64,000 nt of DNA from Salipiger thiooxidans (lineage in GTDB: Bacteria; Pseudomonadota; Alphaproteobacteria; Rhodobacterales; Rhodobacteraceae): positions 1 to 64,000 of the forward strand of contig NZ_FNAV01000007.1 in assembly GCF_900102075.1 (NCBI RefSeq). Direction: 5' to 3'. A model generated the notes under the pieces. It was not told the origin of the DNA and ran no database searches. It saw only the letters and a list, made by a program, of their open reading frames with translations. Every line of letters starts with the position of its first letter. Position 1 is the first letter of the stretch. Position numbers and translations under genes: made by a program. Of the stretch, positions 17,452-26,001 are shown piece after piece.

Positions 17452-18869
17452 GCGTCGGTCTTTCCGGTTGCGGGCGTGTCGATGACCTTGCCCGGGTTGA
17501 GCAGCCCCTGCGGATCCAGCGCGGCCTTGATGCGGGCCATCAGCGCGAGTTCCTTCTCGGACCGGGTGTAGGAGAGGTAGGGTTTCTTCAGCAGGCCGAT
17601 GCCATGCTCGGCCGAGATCGTTCCGCCGAAGTCGCGCACCGTGTCGTAGACAACCGCGCTGATGCGTTTCATCGGCGGCTGCGCCTGTGCGCGGTCGAGT
17701 GCCACAATGTGCAGGTTGCCGTCGCCGATATGGCCGTAATAGACCGACAGCGCCTCGGGCATATCCTCTTTCAGCCGCGCCCGGCAGGCATCGGCGAATT
17801 CGTTCATCCTGGTCTGCGGCAGGCCGATGTCGAAGGCGCAATGCGGCCCCAGTACAGTCTGGAACTCGGCGCAGGCATCCCGCACGTCCCAGAAGGACTG
17901 CACGTCGCCGAGGCTCTGCGAGATGGCGGCATCGGCGATGATGCCCGCCTCGAAGGCTCCCTCGATCCATGACATGAATCGCGGCCCGTCGATATCCTCG
18001 TCGAGGCCCTGCGCCTCGAGCAGCACGTACATCGCATGGGTGCCTTCGAGCGGGCTGCGCGCGCCGACCTCCCCGGTGACCACCTGCCAGTAGTCGGGCC
18101 ACATCACCTCGAAAGCCGAAAGCATTGGGCCCAGACCGCGCCGGGCCGCTGCCAGCAACCTGAGGACGTCCTCGTAGGACGAAAGGCCACAGAGCGCCGC
18201 GTTGACGCAGCCCGGTTTCGGGTGCATCCGCAGCACCGCGCGGGTCACGATGCCCAGCGTGCCCTCGGAGCCGATGAAGAGCTGCTTTAGATCATAGCCA
18301 GCGTTGTTCTTCAGCATCTTGTTGAGACCGTCGATCAACGTTCCGTCCGGCAGCGCATATTCGAGTCCCAGCACCATCTCGCGCGTCATGCCGTAGCGGA
18401 TCACCCGGTTGCCGCCGGCGTTGGTGCCGATATTGCCGCCGATCTGGCACGACCCGCGCGCGCCGAGGTCGAGCGGAATGAAGAAACCCGCCTCGTCGGC
18501 CGCCTTTTGGATCACCTCGAGCGGCGTGCCGGCGCGCACCGTCATGGTCGCCGCCGCGGGGTCGATCTCCTCGATCCCGGCCAACCTCTCGAGCGACATG
18601 GCGACGCAGCCTGCCACCGGGTGCGCGCCCCCGGCAAGGCCCGTCAGCCCGCCCTGCGCGACCATCGGCACACCGTGTTCGGCGCAGATCCTGACCGCCT
18701 CGGCGACGCCCTCGGGGCTGTCGGGGCGCACCACCGCCAGCGGCGCGACTGCCGGCAGGAAACTGGTGTCATGCAGATTCCGCGCAGGCACGTCATCTCC
18801 GGTGAACAGCGCGGCACCGGGGAAGGCCTCGGCGAGGGCGGCAAGGCAGGAAGCTGTGTCGAGAGGCAT
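17448..18869 (-). CDS. FAD-linked 2-hydroxyacid dehydrogenase (GlcD/D2HGDH type)
   Basis: The 473-residue protein has a PCMH-type FAD domain (PVMAQGGLTGLAGGAHPVAG near 75-95; GNIGTNAGGNRVIRYGMTRE near 145-165; GSEGTLGIVTRAVL near 205) and a C-terminal FAD-oxidase domain. That domain carries the YYGHIGDGNLHI histidine motif and GGTISAEHGIGLLKKPYLSY near 420. This matches D-lactate, glycolate or D-2-hydroxyglutarate dehydrogenases that oxidise a D-2-hydroxyacid to the 2-oxo acid. The start at 18869 fits family alignment. It lies 102 bp after dctP and overlaps the aldolase gene. The exact hydroxyacid is unknown. Confidence 0.88.
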   Translation of the reverse strand: MPLDTASCLAALAEAFPGAALFTGDDVPARNLHDTSFLPAVAPLAVVRPDSPEGVAEAVRICAEHGVPMVAQGGLTGLAGGAHPVAGCVAMSLERLAGIEEIDPAAATMTVRAGTPLEVIQKAADEAGFFIPLDLGARGSCQIGGNIGTNAGGNRVIRYGMTREMVLGLEYALPDGTLIDGLNKMLKNNAGYDLKQLFIGSEGTLGIVTRAVLRMHPKPGCVNAALCGLSSYEDVLRLLAAARRGLGPMLSAFEVMWPDYWQVVTGEVGARSPLEGTHAMYVLLEAQGLDEDIDGPRFMSWIEGAFEAGIIADAAISQSLGDVQSFWDVRDACAEFQTVLGPHCAFDIGLPQTRMNEFADACRARLKEDMPEALSVYYGHIGDGNLHIVALDRAQAQPPMKRISAVVYDTVRDFGGTISAEHGIGLLKKPYLSYTRSEKELALMARIKAALDPQGLLNPGKVIDTPATGKTDA

Positions 18870-18971
18870 GGTCGCTCCGGTCGATGGGACTGGGATAGGG
18901 AATTCAGGGAAACCGGCCCGCGCGGGAGGACGGCGCGCCGGTTTCATGTCCGGCCCTCAGGCCGGACGTGT

Positions 18972-19988
18972 TCAGGAGCCGCCGCGAACCTTTTCGAGTT
19001 CCGCCAGCAGTCGGTCGAGGTTTTCCTGTCCGACCGAGTCGGCGGCCGCGTCGTAGACCGGGCCGACCAGTTCCCGCAGCTTGTCCGTCTCGGCCGCGGG
19101 CATCTCGTTGATCTCCATGCCTTCGGAGGTCAGCAGCTCCGCGGCCTCGCCGACGGCTGCACGCGAGCGGGCGATCTGGGCATTCCTGGCCTCGGCGGCG
19201 CAAGAGGACACCAGCGCCTGCTCGTCGGCGTTGAGCCCCTCCCAGACCTGCAACGACATCAGCACCGGTGTGGGCGAATAGGCATGGCGGGTCAGCGTCA
19301 GGTACTTCTGCACCTCGTAGAACTTGCTCGCCTCGATCAGTGGCAGCGGATTCTCCTGGCCGTCAACCGCGCCAGTCTCGAGCGCGGTGAAGACCTCGCC
19401 GAAGGCCATCGGCACGGGGTTCGCGCCGAGGCGCCGGAAGGTATCGAGGAAGATCGGGTTCTGCATCACGCGGAAGTTCAGGCCCTCGAAGTCCGACACG
19501 GCATTCAGCGGACGCTTGGAGTTGGTGGCGTTGCGGAATCCGTTCTCCCAGATCGACAGCAGCACGAGGTCATGCGCGGGCATCTTCTCGGCCAGGTAGT
19601 CGAAGTAGGGGCCGGTCATGATGGCATCCACTTCCTCGTCATTGGCAAAGACGAAGGGCAGTGAGAACACCCCCATGGCAGGTTCGATGCCGGCAATCGC
19701 GGCGGCGCCGGTGACCACCATCTCGATCGAGCCGGAACGCACCGACTGCGTGGCCTCGGCGTCGTCGCCGAGCTGACCCGAGTAGAAGCCGCGCAGCTTC
19801 ATCGACCCGTCCGAGCCATTGGCGAGGCATTCGGACATGGCGTCGACACCGGCGGCCACGGGGTGATCCTTGGACGCGCCGTTCGACACCTTGAAGGTGT
19901 GGCGGCCGTAATCGGCCGCAAGTGCCGGGCTGGTCAGGGCGGTCGCCGCGAGAACGACGGCCGCAAGGGTCTTGAACTTGAACGTCAT
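18972..19988 (-). CDS. TRAP transporter periplasmic substrate-binding protein (DctP type)
   Basis: The 338-residue protein has a Sec signal ending in LTSPALA-A and a DctP fold: FYSGQLGDDAEATQSVRSGS near 70-90, EPAMGVFSLPFVFANDEE, GLNFRVMQNPIFLDTFRRLG with the carboxylate-binding arginine, and GEVFTALETGAVDGQENPL near 215. AGGAGACCTACC precedes the start. It is the binding protein for the adjacent dctQ-dctM pair within the GntR-controlled operon and probably captures the hydroxy-acid substrate degraded by the neighbours. Confidence 0.92.
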   Translation of the reverse strand: MTFKFKTLAAVVLAATALTSPALAADYGRHTFKVSNGASKDHPVAAGVDAMSECLANGSDGSMKLRGFYSGQLGDDAEATQSVRSGSIEMVVTGAAAIAGIEPAMGVFSLPFVFANDEEVDAIMTGPYFDYLAEKMPAHDLVLLSIWENGFRNATNSKRPLNAVSDFEGLNFRVMQNPIFLDTFRRLGANPVPMAFGEVFTALETGAVDGQENPLPLIEASKFYEVQKYLTLTRHAYSPTPVLMSLQVWEGLNADEQALVSSCAAEARNAQIARSRAAVGEAAELLTSEGMEINEMPAAETDKLRELVGPVYDAAADSVGQENLDRLLAELEKVRGGS

Positions 19989-20020
19989 GGTAGGTCTCCT
20001 CCTAGGTGAAACGGGGTCGG

Positions 20021-21298
20021 TCAGCGCAGCCAGTTGAGCGGCGTCAGAACGAGTTGCGGGAACAGCACGAGCAGGATCAGCACGGTGACCTGCGCGATCA
20101 GGAAGGGTGCGGCGCCCTTGGCCACCTTGTGCAGCGGCACGCCGGACACGCCTGCCGAGACGCTCAGCACGATGCCGACGGGCGGCGTGACGAGGCCGAT
20201 GGCGCAGTTGATGACGAAGAGGACGCCGAAATACACCGGGTCGATCCCCGCCTCCTCGACCACCGGCAGGAGCACCGGCGCGAGGATCAGGATGGTCGGC
20301 CCCATGTCCAGCATCGTGCCGATCATCAGCACCAGCGCCATGATCACGATCAGCAGCAGCGTCGGGCTGTCCACCAGTGGACCGACGAGGTCCAGAACGG
20401 TGCCCGACAGGTCGGCGATGGTGATGAACCACGCGGTGGCCAGCGCCGCGGCCGCCAGCATCATCACCACCGAGGTGGTCAGCGCCGCGTCCCGGAACAC
20501 GCCGAACAGGTCGCTGAACTTGAGCTCCCGGTGTACCACCATCCCGACGAAGATGGCGTATACCGCAGCGATCACGGCGGCCTCGGTCGGGGTGACCACG
20601 CCGAAGCGGATGCCGCCGAGGATGATCACCGGCATGCCCAGCGACCACAGCGCTTTGCGGGTCTCTTCCAGCCGCACGCCCCAGCCCTGTCGCGGCCGCG
20701 GCTGCACGTTGTCGCGGCGAGCCACGATCAGCCAAGCGATGATCGCCCCGAGCCCCATCATCACGCCGGGCACGATGCCGGCCAGGAACAGCTGGGTGAT
20801 CGACAGGTTCGTGGCCACGGCAAAGATGATGTAGGCGATCGACGGCGGGATGATCGGGGCGATCACGCCGCCCGAGGCCATGAGCCCGACCGAACGCGCC
20901 TCGTCATGGCCCGACTGTTTCATCATCGGCAGCATGATCGCGATCAGCGCCGCGCTGTCCGCCGCCGCCGAGCCCGACAGCGAGGCCAGGATGATCGCGG
21001 CAAAGATCGCCACCACGCCGAGCCCGCCGCGCACGTGACCGACGAAGGCCATAGCGAAGCCGATGATCCGCCGCGACATGCCGCCGGCGTTCATCAACTC
21101 GCCGGCCAGCAGGAAGAACGGGATCGCGAGAAGCGAGAAATTGTTGGCGCCGACCACCATCCGCTGCGAGATCACCTGCGGGTCGAAGAGGTCCATCTGC
21201 AAGCCCATGGCCGCGGCGCAGATGATCAGAGCAAAGGCGACGGGGACACCGATGCTCAGGCTGACGCCCAGCGTCAGGATGAACAGGAGAAGGGTCAT
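20021..21298 (-). CDS. TRAP transporter large permease subunit (DctM type)
   Basis: The 425-residue membrane protein has the characteristic AIPFFLLAGELMNAGGMSRR, AIILASLSGSAAADSAAL, GGVIAPIIPPSIAYI and FGVVTPTEAAVIAAVYA motifs and a C-terminal AIGLVTPPVGIVL repeat. The start at 21298 overlaps the dctQ stop by 4 bp. Together with dctQ and dctP it forms one complete Na+- or H+-coupled TRAP system. Confidence 0.93.
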   Translation of the reverse strand: MTLLLFILTLGVSLSIGVPVAFALIICAAAMGLQMDLFDPQVISQRMVVGANNFSLLAIPFFLLAGELMNAGGMSRRIIGFAMAFVGHVRGGLGVVAIFAAIILASLSGSAAADSAALIAIMLPMMKQSGHDEARSVGLMASGGVIAPIIPPSIAYIIFAVATNLSITQLFLAGIVPGVMMGLGAIIAWLIVARRDNVQPRPRQGWGVRLEETRKALWSLGMPVIILGGIRFGVVTPTEAAVIAAVYAIFVGMVVHRELKFSDLFGVFRDAALTTSVVMMLAAAALATAWFITIADLSGTVLDLVGPLVDSPTLLLIVIMALVLMIGTMLDMGPTILILAPVLLPVVEEAGIDPVYFGVLFVINCAIGLVTPPVGIVLSVSAGVSGVPLHKVAKGAAPFLIAQVTVLILLVLFPQLVLTPLNWLR

Positions 21299-21813
21299 TC
21301 GTGCACCTCGATCTCGCTTTTCGCGACAGTCGGCTGCCCCGGCGCTCCGCTCAGGCGGCCGGTGGCATAGCCCAGCATCCGCAACCCGGCCATCAGGCCA
21401 ACCAGCGCAGACATCGGGATCAGCACGCCGAAGACCCAGATCATCGGCATGCGGGTGACGGGAGCGATGTTCGTCGCATTGACGTGGAACTGCTGGAGCG
21501 TGCCCACGAGGATCAGGATGCAGACCCCCAGCACCGCGCCGTTGGCGATGGTCAGCAGCACCCGGCGCACCGGAGCGCTGACCGTCGCCACCACCAGATC
21601 GAAGCCCATGTGCATGTTGCGCCGCATCGCCACGATGGCGCCGATGAAGATCAGCCAGACGAAGAAGAAGCGCGAGAGCTCCTCGCTGACGTCGATGCCC
21701 GACCCGAACCCGTAGCGCAGCACGACATTGGCAAAGACCATGAGCGTCATGCCTGCCAGCAGGACCACGAGCGCGCATTCGAGAGCCTTGAAGAAATAGT
21801 CGATCAGTCTCAC
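21295..21813 (-). CDS. TRAP transporter small permease subunit (DctQ type)
   Basis: The 172-residue protein has four hydrophobic segments and the pattern NVVLRYGFGSGIDVSEELSR followed by FIGAIVAMRRNMHMGFD, both typical of DctQ. A GTG start at 21813 is chosen because GGGAGG stands about 6 bases upstream and no in-frame ATG lies nearby; the GTGA overlaps the SDR stop. This indicates coupling to the upstream dehydrogenase gene. Confidence 0.87.
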   Translation of the reverse strand: MRLIDYFFKALECALVVLLAGMTLMVFANVVLRYGFGSGIDVSEELSRFFFVWLIFIGAIVAMRRNMHMGFDLVVATVSAPVRRVLLTIANGAVLGVCILILVGTLQQFHVNATNIAPVTRMPMIWVFGVLIPMSALVGLMAGLRMLGYATGRLSGAPGQPTVAKSEIEVHE

Positions 21814-22523
21814 CGCCGGCCTCCCGCGATCCGGATGATTTCTCCCGTGGTGTAGGCCGCGTCGAAAAGCAGCCACTCCGTCGCCTCTGCCACTTCGTCT
21901 GGGCTGCCCATGCGCTGCATCGGGATGCCCTCGGCGGCCCTGGCGCGCGCGGCGGCGTCGGCCATCACCGCCTCCTGGATCGGCGTGTCGATGATGCCCG
22001 GGGCCAGTGCGTTCACGCGCACCTCCGGCGCGAAATCCCGGGCCATGGCACGGGTCAGCGCGATGATCGCCCCTTTCGAGGCCCCGTAGCTGGCGAAGCC
22101 CGGCGCGCCGCCGTTCTCTCCGGCGATCGAGGCCATGTTGACGATGGCCGCCGTGGAATGGGGGCGGCGCGCGGCGATGAAGCACGAGGCCACCTGCATG
22201 AACCCCGTGACGTTGATTGCCAGCACCCGCGCGATCTCGGACGGGTCAAGGTCGCCCCAATCCATCTGCCGCCCAAGGATGCCCGCGTTGTTGACGAGAT
22301 GACTGACCCCCTCGAGCGAAGCCGCCGCCCCTGTCACCGCCCGCACGTCGGAAACATCCACCTGCCGGACCTCGGCGCTGTCGCCAAGCTCGTCCTGCGC
22401 GGCTTGCAGCGCCGCGGCCGAGATGTCCCACAGGATTGCCCGCATGCCGCGGGCCACCACCCGCCTTGCCACTGCGAGGCCGATGCCCGAGCCTGCACCT
22501 GTGATAAGCACTTTTGCCGTCAT
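21810..22523 (-). CDS. Short-chain dehydrogenase/reductase (SDR)
   Basis: The 237-residue NAD(P)-dependent oxidoreductase has the classical cofactor motif TGAGSGIGLAVARR near the N-terminus, the NNAGILG motif, the catalytic serine in NMASIAGE, the YxxxK motif in YGASKGA, and APGIIDTPIQ. It sits 10 bp after the PEP-mutase-like lyase gene and overlaps dctQ. It probably oxidises or reduces an alcohol or ketone intermediate of the imported compound. Confidence 0.9.
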   Translation of the reverse strand: MTAKVLITGAGSGIGLAVARRVVARGMRAILWDISAAALQAAQDELGDSAEVRQVDVSDVRAVTGAAASLEGVSHLVNNAGILGRQMDWGDLDPSEIARVLAINVTGFMQVASCFIAARRPHSTAAIVNMASIAGENGGAPGFASYGASKGAIIALTRAMARDFAPEVRVNALAPGIIDTPIQEAVMADAAARARAAEGIPMQRMGSPDEVAEATEWLLFDAAYTTGEIIRIAGGRR

Positions 22524-22533
22524 GTCGCCTCTT

Positions 22534-23391
22534 TCATTCGCCGTGGCGGTGGGCAAAGGCCTGATGCGCCTGCAGGTCCACCATGTCGCAGAACTCCGCG
22601 TAGCTGAGCGCCGCGCCGCCACCGGGCCGACCGTCGGACTTCAGCCGTGCCATCGCGTCCGCCGTCGCCCGCGCTGCGGCAAACAGGCCGCTCACGGCAT
22701 ACATGACGACGGAGAAGCCCATCTCGCGCACCTCGTCGACGGTCAGCTGCGCCGCATCGGTGCCATCCACGAGGCTCAGAACCTTCGGCCCCTCGACGCG
22801 GGTGGCGATCTGCTCGACCTCGGCGCGGGTCTTGACCCCGTCGACGAAGACGAGATCGACACCGGTGTCGCGGTAGCGCGCGGCGCGGCTCACCGCCTCG
22901 TCCATCCCCTGCCCCGGCAGCGCGTCGGTGCGCCCGATCAGGCAGATGTCCTCCGAACCGCGTGCCTCGACTGCGGCGCTGAGCCTGGCTGCGGCCTCCT
23001 CGGCCGGCACGAGCCGGATGCCAGACAACTGGCCGCAGCGTTTCGGGCTGACCTGATCCTCGATGTGCATGGCCGCGACGCCACCCTGCAGGTATTCGCG
23101 CACCGTGCGGGCCACGTTGAGCGCCCCGCCGTAGCCGGTGTCGGCATCGGCGATCACCGGGATGTCGACCGCCCGCACCATGGCGCGTGCATGGTCGGCC
23201 ATCTCGGTCTGCGTCATCAGCCCAAGATCGGGCTTGCCAAGCCGCATCGCCGTCGCCCCGAGCCCGGTCATGTAGACCGCGTCGAACCCCTGGGCCTGGA
23301 CGATCCGGGCCGTCAGGGCGTCGGCGGCGCCGGGCGCCACGGTGAAGAGGCCCTGCTCAAGGCGGGCACGCAACAGGTTTTTGCGGGTCAT
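22534..23391 (-). CDS. Isocitrate lyase / PEP mutase superfamily lyase
   Basis: The 285-residue TIM-barrel protein has the superfamily metal-site DADTGYGG near 85-92 and HIEDQVSPKRCGQ near 110-122; the KRCG loop bears the catalytic cysteine of lyases that cut C-C bonds (isocitrate, 2-methylisocitrate, 2,3-dimethylmalate). A glutamine follows KRCG where histidine is usual in isocitrate lyases, so an unusual substrate is likely. It is the first gene of the operon, with GAGGAAAG before the ATG and the palindromic operator candidate 60-70 bp upstream. Alternatives are oxaloacetate decarboxylase or carboxyPEP mutase-like activity. Confidence 0.85.
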   Translation of the reverse strand: MTRKNLLRARLEQGLFTVAPGAADALTARIVQAQGFDAVYMTGLGATAMRLGKPDLGLMTQTEMADHARAMVRAVDIPVIADADTGYGGALNVARTVREYLQGGVAAMHIEDQVSPKRCGQLSGIRLVPAEEAAARLSAAVEARGSEDICLIGRTDALPGQGMDEAVSRAARYRDTGVDLVFVDGVKTRAEVEQIATRVEGPKVLSLVDGTDAAQLTVDEVREMGFSVVMYAVSGLFAAARATADAMARLKSDGRPGGGAALSYAEFCDMVDLQAHQAFAHRHGE

Positions 23392-23449
23392 CTTTCCTCC
23401 TCGGGCTCAGGCTCTGCCTCCTCAGGCGCCTGACCGTCTACCGCTGATG

Positions 23450-23478
23450 TGTAACATGTTACATGTAAGGCTTGTCAA
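23450..23478 (-). promoter_or_regulatory. Promoter with GntR-type palindrome for the lyase-TRAP-aldolase operon
   Basis: TGTAACATGTTACA (23450-23463) is a perfect 14-bp palindrome with the spacing typical of FCD-type GntR operators. On the minus strand a TTGACA box (23478-23473) stands just before it; a weak -10 (GTTACA) would fall 17 bases on, inside the palindrome. Binding there should block RNA polymerase. The regulator at the end of the operon is the obvious candidate. Confidence 0.6.
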
Positions 23479-23842
23479 GCGGGCAGAGTGTGTCGCGTGC
23501 TTCGAAGTTTTGGCGCCCAGCTTTAGGCGCATCCATTTGACAGAAGTTGACGCCTTCGCTGCGCCTCGCCATGGCCGACGCCACGAGCCCGTGAGCCAGA
23601 TGCAAGCGCGGAACCTCTAAGGACGGCCGAGGGCACGTCGCGTAGCACCTCAAGTTGGCGCAGACTCTACATCACGGTGAGGGATGTCGCCGGGGGCAGG
23701 TCATCATATTCTTGCTTCGAGCCGTTGGAGTGGGTTTATTTCCGGCAGCGGATTTCACTCTCGCTGAACGGCGGCGAGACATCAGGTTTCCTGACCGTCT
23801 GGCCGTCTGGCCTCTGCCGGATGCGCTGCGCAAGCACTGGAA
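23479..23842. other. Intergenic stretch between divergently arranged units
   Basis: About 360 bp between the operon promoter and the 3' end of the MscS gene. Short frames exist on both strands, but none has a recognisable domain, a good ribosome-binding site and family similarity together. I see no RNA gene in it. Confidence 0.35.
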
Positions 23843-24727
23843 TCACTCGGTATCGGCGCGCTCCGCCTTGGAAAACTCTTCTGGAAGTTTGGTGATCTGC
23901 ACGTTCTGATAGGCATAGGGTATCTCGATCCCGGCGGCATCGAAGCGCTTTTTAACGGCTTCCAGAAGGGCATTCCTGACCCCCGCCGCGACGCCCGAGT
24001 CCGCACACCAGACACGCAGACTGAAGTCGACGCTCGACGCGCCCAGATTGGTGACGGGGCATCCGACAACCTCTTCGATGTCCGGAAGCCCGGCCGCGAC
24101 CTCGAGGATGACGGCGCGCGCCGCGTCGATGTCGACGTCATAGCCGATCGAGATCGGCACGACCGCCATGGTCCGCGCCTCACGGGCCGACAGGTTGACC
24201 ATCGTGGTGTTCGAGATCGACGCGTTCGAGATGATCACCCGGCGGTTGTCGTAGGTTTTGAGGACCGTATACCCAAGCGAAACGTCCTCCACCGTCCCCG
24301 TTTCTACCCCGGTCGGGGCGCTGATCTGAAGTTTGTCGCCAAGGCGAAACGGACGATAGAAGATCAGGCTGAACCCGGCGACAAAGTTCGACAGCGTGGA
24401 TTGCGCCGCCAGACCGAAGACGACGGAGGCGACCGAAACGCTGGCCAGAAGCGCCGTCGCCAGCCGATCCAGCGCCGGGATCATATGTGCGTAGAGCATC
24501 AGGATCAGGATCCAGACGAAGGCGCTGGCGACCTTCGACAGGAACGCCACGGACATGCGGTCGAGCCGGTTGTCGTGGTCGCGCGCGACGACGACACGGA
24601 TCCCTTGCCGAAGCAGATGCGACAAAAGCAGGCCTGCCAAAACGAAGAACGCGAGGATGATCAGCGCACCCGACCATGTGCCAGGGTGTACATGGGACGC
24701 CCAGGGCTGAAGGTTCTTCCAATTCAT
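23843..24727 (-). CDS. MscS-family small-conductance mechanosensitive channel
   Basis: The 294-residue inner-membrane protein has three predicted helices. The pore helix TM3 is a stretch rich in Ala, Gly and Ser (ASVSVASVVFGLAAQSTLSN), followed by VAGFSLIFYRPFRLGDKLQI, the hallmark linking TM3 to the cytoplasmic beta domain (GTVEDVSLGYTVLKTYDNR). It opens when membrane tension rises and releases solutes during osmotic downshock. The start at 24727 has GGAGACATGAA just upstream. It is transcribed away from the following stress-type genes and probably belongs to the same envelope-protection block. Confidence 0.92.
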   Translation of the reverse strand: MNWKNLQPWASHVHPGTWSGALIILAFFVLAGLLLSHLLRQGIRVVVARDHDNRLDRMSVAFLSKVASAFVWILILMLYAHMIPALDRLATALLASVSVASVVFGLAAQSTLSNFVAGFSLIFYRPFRLGDKLQISAPTGVETGTVEDVSLGYTVLKTYDNRRVIISNASISNTTMVNLSAREARTMAVVPISIGYDVDIDAARAVILEVAAGLPDIEEVVGCPVTNLGASSVDFSLRVWCADSGVAAGVRNALLEAVKKRFDAAGIEIPYAYQNVQITKLPEEFSKAERADTE

Positions 24728-24905
24728 TTCATGTCTCCCGAGATCAGATCGCAACCACCTCAGGCCTAATATGCAAATGCGCAGGTCGCGGGCCAGCGGG
24801 CAAACTTGTCATGAATGTAATTCCCGCAACAGGCTCGTTGCAGCCTGCCCTGTCAGAGATTGCCCAACCACCCCTTGCCCGACATGACCTCTGAAAGGAA
24901 ATCCC

Positions 24906-25313
24906 ATGAAACGCTCCCTCTTCACCGTCGCAGCGGCGCTTTGCCTGTCCTCGGCCACGCTGGCCGCCGCGCAGGATCTCGACTGCCCCGAACCTGCGGC
25001 GGTCTTCACCGCAGCGGACGCGGGCGCTTTCGATCTGCCGAAGCTGGCGCGGGACGTCGGCTCCGCAGAATTGGACGGAGACGCGCTCGGCAAAATTGTC
25101 GGACAGATCCGGTCGGACTACCCCGAGGCCACGGATGCCGAGGTTGCCGACATCATGATCACGGCTTTCTGCACCTATCTCAACACCGATACGCCCGCCG
25201 ATCACCGAAGCGAAGAGCATGTCTCTGCCTTCGAGCAGCAAGCCTACGACGCGGTGTTCAACGGCCCCGCGCCGGAAAGCTACCCGCGACAGGGTTGGCT
25301 CTACGGCAATTGA
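24906..25313 (+). CDS. Secreted protein of unknown function
   Basis: The 135-residue product begins with a clear Sec signal (MKRSLFTVAAALCLSSATLA, likely cleavage after AAA before QDLDC). It continues as a small acidic domain with two cysteines (DLDCPEP near 26 and ITAFCTYL near 90) that could form a disulfide in the periplasm. AAAGGAAATCCC precedes the ATG. I do not recognise the family. It is followed 80 bp later by a tautomerase gene. Confidence 0.75.
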   Translation: MKRSLFTVAAALCLSSATLAAAQDLDCPEPAAVFTAADAGAFDLPKLARDVGSAELDGDALGKIVGQIRSDYPEATDAEVADIMITAFCTYLNTDTPADHRSEEHVSAFEQQAYDAVFNGPAPESYPRQGWLYGN

Positions 25314-25395
25314 ACAACGCATCGGGGCCTGCCTGGGGAACCAACCCACGGCGGCCACGTTTGCCGTACGCCTCACCAACCTGAGAAAGATACGA

Positions 25396-25788
25396 ATGCC
25401 TCTCGTACGAATTGATATGATCGAAGGCCGGTCGGACGAGCAGCTCCAGCTTTTGCTGGACACCATCCAAGGCTGCGTTGTCGAGGCTTTCGGGGTGCCG
25501 GAAACCGACCGCTATCAGATCGTCCACGAACACAAACCGGGCCGGATGGTGTTTCTTGATACCGGACTCGGCTTTACCCGGAGTGACGAGGTGATTTCGG
25601 TTCAGTTCTTTACGAGCCCCCGAACCCATGTTGAGAAGATCAAGGTCTATCGGCTTCTGTCCGAGCGCCTTGAGCACACCTGCGGCCTCGATCCCAACGA
25701 CCTTCTGATTTCCGTCTTCACCAACCGGGAGGAAGACTGGAGTTTCGCCAGAGGCGAGGCGCAATATGTAACGGGTCGTCTGCCATAA
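25396..25788 (+). CDS. Tautomerase-family protein (Tautomerase_2 type)
   Basis: The 130-residue protein starts MPLVRIDMIEGRSDEQLQ, so processing of Met1 would expose the catalytic Pro1 of the 4-oxalocrotonate tautomerase superfamily. IVHEHKPG and the C-terminal NREEDWSFARGEAQYV match the longer Tautomerase_2 group. Enzymes of this group tautomerise keto-enol acids or dehalogenate. The start codon is fixed by the need for proline at position 2. A strong terminator follows, so it ends a short transcription unit. Confidence 0.88.
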   Translation: MPLVRIDMIEGRSDEQLQLLLDTIQGCVVEAFGVPETDRYQIVHEHKPGRMVFLDTGLGFTRSDEVISVQFFTSPRTHVEKIKVYRLLSERLEHTCGLDPNDLLISVFTNREEDWSFARGEAQYVTGRLP

Positions 25789-25854
25789 GGCAGTGAAACT
25801 CAGCCGCACCGGGGAAATCACGCCCGGTCGCCGCCCGCTGCAAATCTCAATTCA

Positions 25855-25887
25855 ACCCGCCACCAAACGTGGCGGGTTTTTATTTTG
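25855..25887 (+). terminator. Rho-independent terminator after the tautomerase gene
   Basis: ACCCGCCAC and GTGGCGGGT form a perfect 9-bp stem with the 5-base loop CAAAC, followed by TTTTATTTT. It separates the tautomerase unit from the patatin operon. Confidence 0.92.
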
Positions 25888-26001
25888 GATCAGTGGCTTG
25901 GTGAACCTGTCGCAAATGTAAACTTGCAGAAAAGCCAGCGCAGGACTGCGCTTCTATCTGTTCCTCAACGACACACAACGCTGCTTGAAGGAACGAACAC
26001 G

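Noticed and set aside
23677-23895. Plus-strand 72-codon frame in the gap before mscS
   Set aside because: Overlaps the 3' end of mscS, lacks family similarity and has atypical composition; treated as non-coding.
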